Part shown: positions 61,255-64,000 of the stretch, in pieces
How positions within the stretch are numbered: position 1 is the first letter of the stretch
Layout of the letters: each line of letters begins with the position of its first letter
Assembly: GCA_964494505.1 (NCBI GenBank)
Contig: CAZBRO010000001.1
Location: 186,001 to 250,000 of the forward strand
Direction of reading: 5' to 3'
Length of the DNA stretch: 64,000 nucleotides
Source of the DNA: CAIYRG01 sp964494505
GTDB lineage: Bacteria > Pseudomonadota > Alphaproteobacteria > Micropepsales > Micropepsaceae
Translations under genes and position numbers: made by a program
The notes under the pieces: generated by a model
What the model was told of the DNA's origin: nothing
Seen by the model: only the letters and a program-made list of their open reading frames with translations
Database searches by the model: none

Positions 61255-62586
61255 ATGCATGTAAACGTCTTATGGCTGAAATATCTACCCCGCCACCTTC
61301 GCATTAAACTCGAAGGAAGGCACCTCTTACAAAGACTCCTTAGTAACGTGGGTTGGCTCGTCGCAGACAAGATTATGCGGCTCGGAGTAGGGCTTTTTGT
61401 CGGTGCATGGATGGCGCGCTACCTTGGACCTCAGAGTTTCGGATTGTTGAGCTATGGGCAAGCGATCGTAGTCCTCTTTTCCGCAATCTCGACAGTAGGA
61501 CTTCCTGAGATTCTGGTACGCGATCTCGTTCGGAGCCCGGAACGCGAATCGGAGTTAGTCGCCAGCGCCTTTATTATAAGGTTGTTTGGGGCGGCGATTG
61601 CCATTGCTCTTTCGGCTATCACGGTTTGGCTTTTGCGACCGGGTGAAGAAATGACGTGGCTAGTCGTCGCAATCCTTGCGCTTGCATTTTTCGCACAGGC
61701 AATGGATGTGATCGATAGTCGGTACCAAGCACTCGTTAATGTTCGTTCAATTGTGCTACTACGGAATCTGGCTTTTTTTGTATTTTCTTTTCTAAAGATT
61801 GGCGCAATAATTTTACATGCAACCTTATTGACATTTGCTTGGCTGTTAACGCTTGAGCTATTTGTGGTTGCGGCACTGATGTATTTATTTGCCCATCGGC
61901 AAGGCATGGCATTTCGCCTTGGGGATGCGACATGGAATGAATGTCTGAGGCTACTGCACGCCAGCTGGCCATTGCTCTTGAGGTTGCTCGCCACTGGCAT
62001 CTATATGCGCATTGACCAAATCATGATTAGTCGGTTTCTTGGAGATCTGGACGTTGGTCAATATTCCGCTGCCGTCCGCGTTTCGGAGCTTTGGTATCTT
62101 GTTCTGATGGCGATCGCTACTGCGTTTAGTCCTACGCTGACCGAAAGCCACAAGCAATCTACCGAATTGTATGAAGGTCAGTTGCTCAAGATAATGCGCT
62201 CGGTCACATGGATGTCGATAATTGTCGCTATACTACTCACCTTGCTCGCACCTTTCGTGGTCAGTGTTCTGTACGGGCAGGAATATCAGGTCGCAAGCAA
62301 TGTACTCATGGTACATGCATGGGCAGGAATCTTCGTGGCGCAGGGAGTATGTGCCTCGGCTTGGTTCATAAACATGGGATTGGTTCGCTATGCTCTATAT
62401 CAGGCATTAGCAGGCGCGATCGTGAGCATACTGCTTAACTTAGTGCTTATACCGAGGTTCGGTATTCTGGGAGCGGCCTATTCCGTGGTAATTAGCCAAT
62501 TCGTAGCGGCCATTGCAGTCAACGTGCTTTTCAAGCGGACAAGAAGGCTGGCATGGTTACAACTCCGTGCATTTTATCCGCCATGA
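61255..62586 (+). CDS. wzx: Wzx-type polysaccharide flippase (MOP/MATE superfamily)
   Basis: 443 residues, about 12 transmembrane helices. The N-terminus (KYLPRHLRIKLEGRHLLQR) and NVGWLVADKIMRLGVGLFVGAWMARYLGPQSFGLLSYGQA are characteristic of Wzx/RfbX-type exporters; YMRIDQIMISRFLGDLDVGQYSAAVRVSELWY is the second conserved block. It flips the undecaprenyl-diphosphate repeat unit to the periplasm. The sequence is rich in TTA, ATA and ATT codons, unlike the housekeeping genes, suggesting transfer. Confidence 0.92.
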   Translation: MHVNVLWLKYLPRHLRIKLEGRHLLQRLLSNVGWLVADKIMRLGVGLFVGAWMARYLGPQSFGLLSYGQAIVVLFSAISTVGLPEILVRDLVRSPERESELVASAFIIRLFGAAIAIALSAITVWLLRPGEEMTWLVVAILALAFFAQAMDVIDSRYQALVNVRSIVLLRNLAFFVFSFLKIGAIILHATLLTFAWLLTLELFVVAALMYLFAHRQGMAFRLGDATWNECLRLLHASWPLLLRLLATGIYMRIDQIMISRFLGDLDVGQYSAAVRVSELWYLVLMAIATAFSPTLTESHKQSTELYEGQLLKIMRSVTWMSIIVAILLTLLAPFVVSVLYGQEYQVASNVLMVHAWAGIFVAQGVCASAWFINMGLVRYALYQALAGAIVSILLNLVLIPRFGILGAAYSVVISQFVAAIAVNVLFKRTRRLAWLQLRAFYPP

Positions 62587-62816
62587 ACTCGAAATTTGTT
62601 GGGCAAATCGTCGAAGGACGTCATTGTATGCCAACCTGCTTAGTATGACGCCGGCGAGCTGAAAAGAACGTAAGGGAAGGACGCTTTATTTGTGCAACGA
62701 GAAATGGACCTGTGGGTCGGTCACCCGATGGGAAGTGCAACGAACAACGCTGTGGCGAACCGACTTTCATAATTGATTTCGTATGAATTGGTTTTGATAT
62801 TCATAGAGAACCAGGA

Positions 62817-63788
62817 ATGAAGAGCGCAGTTCTGTTGATTGCATTTAGTCGTCCCGATACGACTGCACCTGTTTTTGAGGCGATTAGACGTGCAAAGCCC
62901 TCTCGCTTGTATGTTGCGGCGGATGGGCCGAGACCTCAACGTCTCGACGAATGCCAAAAATGCGAGGATGTTCGTCAGATCGTTTCCAATGTCGATTGGC
63001 CTTGTGAAGCGAAATTTCTTTTTCAGGATCGAAATCTTGGTTGCAAAGTTGCTGTATCCGCCGCGATTTCTTGGTTTTTCCAACACGAGGAAGAAGGTAT
63101 CATTTTAGAAGACGATTGTTTGCCCCTTCCCTCTTTCTTTCGCTATTGCGACGAATTGCTGGAGTTCTATCGCAATGACGAACGCATTGCCCAAATTTCC
63201 GGGAGCACATTCCTGCCCGGCTCATGCCACAGCGGGGCAAGTTATTATTTTACAAACTACGCAGACATATGGGGTTGGGCTACATGGCGACGTGCGTGGC
63301 GGCATTATGATATGATGATGAGCGACTGGCCCGTTTGGCGCGATAACAATCAAATGGCGCGTCTTTCGTATGGCAGCCGGCTGTTCGAGCGCTATTGGTC
63401 GGGTACGTTTGATGCCACGCATCGCGGTGAAATTGACACCTGGGATTTTCAATGGCTTTTCACATGTTGGCGTACCAATGGCCTGAGCGTGGCGCCGATT
63501 CACAATCAAATAAAGAACATTGGGTTCGGCGATGGCGCTACCCACACTACTTACCGAGCCGCGGCAAGTTTTATAGAGCCACAGCGGCCTCTGATATTCC
63601 CTTTGATTCATCCTCCCGATGTAAAAGCGATCGCTAAGCTGGACAAACTTATCAGCAGCAAGCGGTATCGCATTAACCGCGTGGATGCCTTGAGGCGCTC
63701 CGTGCGAAGTCTGCCCATTGTTGGACAGGCCTTAGCGCAAATCAGGGAGACGTTAATCCGGAAGCGGTTTGACCGATCTGCATTATGA
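62817..63788 (+). CDS. Glycosyltransferase, GT-A-like (HlpA-type)
   Basis: 323 residues, soluble. It opens KSAVLLIAFSRPDTTAPVFEAIR, with VAADGPRP, a GCKVAVSAAISWFF helix and ILEDDCLPLPSFFRYCDELL, where EDD is the likely DxD-type metal/nucleotide-sugar site; then YADIWGWATWRRAW and DTWDFQWLF, typical of family-2-like sugar transferases annotated as hemolysin HlpA-type. It would add one sugar of the repeat unit; donor and acceptor unknown. A 230 bp gap separates it from wzx and contains no gene. Start ATG at 62817, with AGGA immediately before it. Confidence 0.78.
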   Translation: MKSAVLLIAFSRPDTTAPVFEAIRRAKPSRLYVAADGPRPQRLDECQKCEDVRQIVSNVDWPCEAKFLFQDRNLGCKVAVSAAISWFFQHEEEGIILEDDCLPLPSFFRYCDELLEFYRNDERIAQISGSTFLPGSCHSGASYYFTNYADIWGWATWRRAWRHYDMMMSDWPVWRDNNQMARLSYGSRLFERYWSGTFDATHRGEIDTWDFQWLFTCWRTNGLSVAPIHNQIKNIGFGDGATHTTYRAAASFIEPQRPLIFPLIHPPDVKAIAKLDKLISSKRYRINRVDALRRSVRSLPIVGQALAQIRETLIRKRFDRSAL

Positions 63789-63792
63789 ATGT

Positions 63793-64000
63793 TTGTCTAG
63801 CGGCGAAGCGAAAAATGACCGTGAACTCACACCGGGGATTGGTCGCCAGTCTTGTCGCGAGCTTGAATGTTCAAGTGGCAACGATTGTTCGAAGCCCGGC
63901 AGGATGTATGGGGTGGGAAGGATTTGGAGGCTCAACGTTCGGATTTTCGAATACGTTGAAGACGGCACCATGAGCACACCTGTGCCTGTATACAGTGGTG
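63793..64000 (+). CDS. Possible start of a further gene, open at the right edge
   Basis: From 63793 (TTG) a frame stays open to the window end, with an ATG at 63904 giving GRIWRLNVRIFEYVEDGTMS and a further ATG at 63970. A different 62-codon frame beginning inside the glycosyltransferase stop (63785-63973) competes with it. Neither piece is long enough to recognise. More capsule genes are expected here from context only. Confidence 0.22.
   Translation, partial: MSSGEAKNDRELTPGIGRQSCRELECSSGNDCSKPGRMYGVGRIWRLNVRIFEYVEDGTMSTPVPVYSG

Noticed and set aside
60951..61370. Minus-strand frame across the wzz-wzx gap, considered as a transposase remnant
   Set aside because: No recognisable transposase motif or terminal inverted repeats, and it overlaps the N-terminal coding region of wzx.
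63785..63973. 62-codon frame starting in the glycosyltransferase stop
   Set aside because: No recognisable family, low-information sequence, and a competing frame stays open to the edge; neither can be decided.

Overview
The window looks like chromosomal DNA of a high-GC alphaproteobacterium. The gene order uvrA / ssb / gyrA / coaD / cyclophilin / queA / tgt, an alphaproteobacterial-type LexA direct repeat (GAAC-N7-GAAC) between uvrA and ssb, an IalB-family protein, and an OmpA C-terminal domain of the poly-proline alphaproteobacterial type all point that way. Genus cannot be read from the sequence.

Layout. 0-1.8 kb: the end of a SPINDLY-type O-GlcNAc transferase, a ~540 bp gap, and a ParE/RelE-type toxin-antitoxin pair. 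1.8-14.6 kb: a housekeeping block (uvrA divergent from ssb; a trypsin-like lipoprotein; gyrA; a DUF559 gene enclosed by inverted palindromic repeats; coaD; a GNAT acetyltransferase; cyclophilin; a DegT-family aminotransferase; queA-tgt; tRNA-Lys). 15.1-44.3 kb: one uninterrupted gene of about 9,730 codons, nearly half the window. It encodes a signal peptide, a huge Gly/Thr/Ala/Asn-rich beta-helix-like passenger, an autotransporter-type beta-barrel, a poly-proline linker and a C-terminal OmpA peptidoglycan-binding domain. 44.4-45.1 kb: a membrane-anchored IalB-family protein.

45-64 kb is an exopolysaccharide/capsule locus. gmd-fcl-manC supplies GDP-L-fucose. It is followed by a membrane methyltransferase-like protein, a Thr-tailed secreted protein resembling GfcA/YjbE, a WecA/MraY-family initiating transferase, an unknown polytopic membrane protein, GfcB/YjbF and GfcD/YjbH homologues, a UDP-xylose synthase, a very long SLBB export protein, Wzz, Wzx and a glycosyltransferase. 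This is the toolkit of a Wzx/Wzy-dependent polymer exported by a group-4-capsule-like (Gfc/Yjb) outer-membrane module. Fucose and xylose are the predictable sugars. No polymerase (Wzy) is in view, so the locus probably continues to the right. From about 59.9 kb the sequence becomes visibly more A+T-rich, as often seen for transferred serotype-type genes.

The most unusual items are the giant autotransporter-OmpA hybrid, which would tether the barrel of a nearly megadalton surface protein to peptidoglycan, and the DUF559 unit sitting exactly between gyrA and coaD. The latter is bounded by inverted palindromes and a short direct repeat that looks like an insertion scar.
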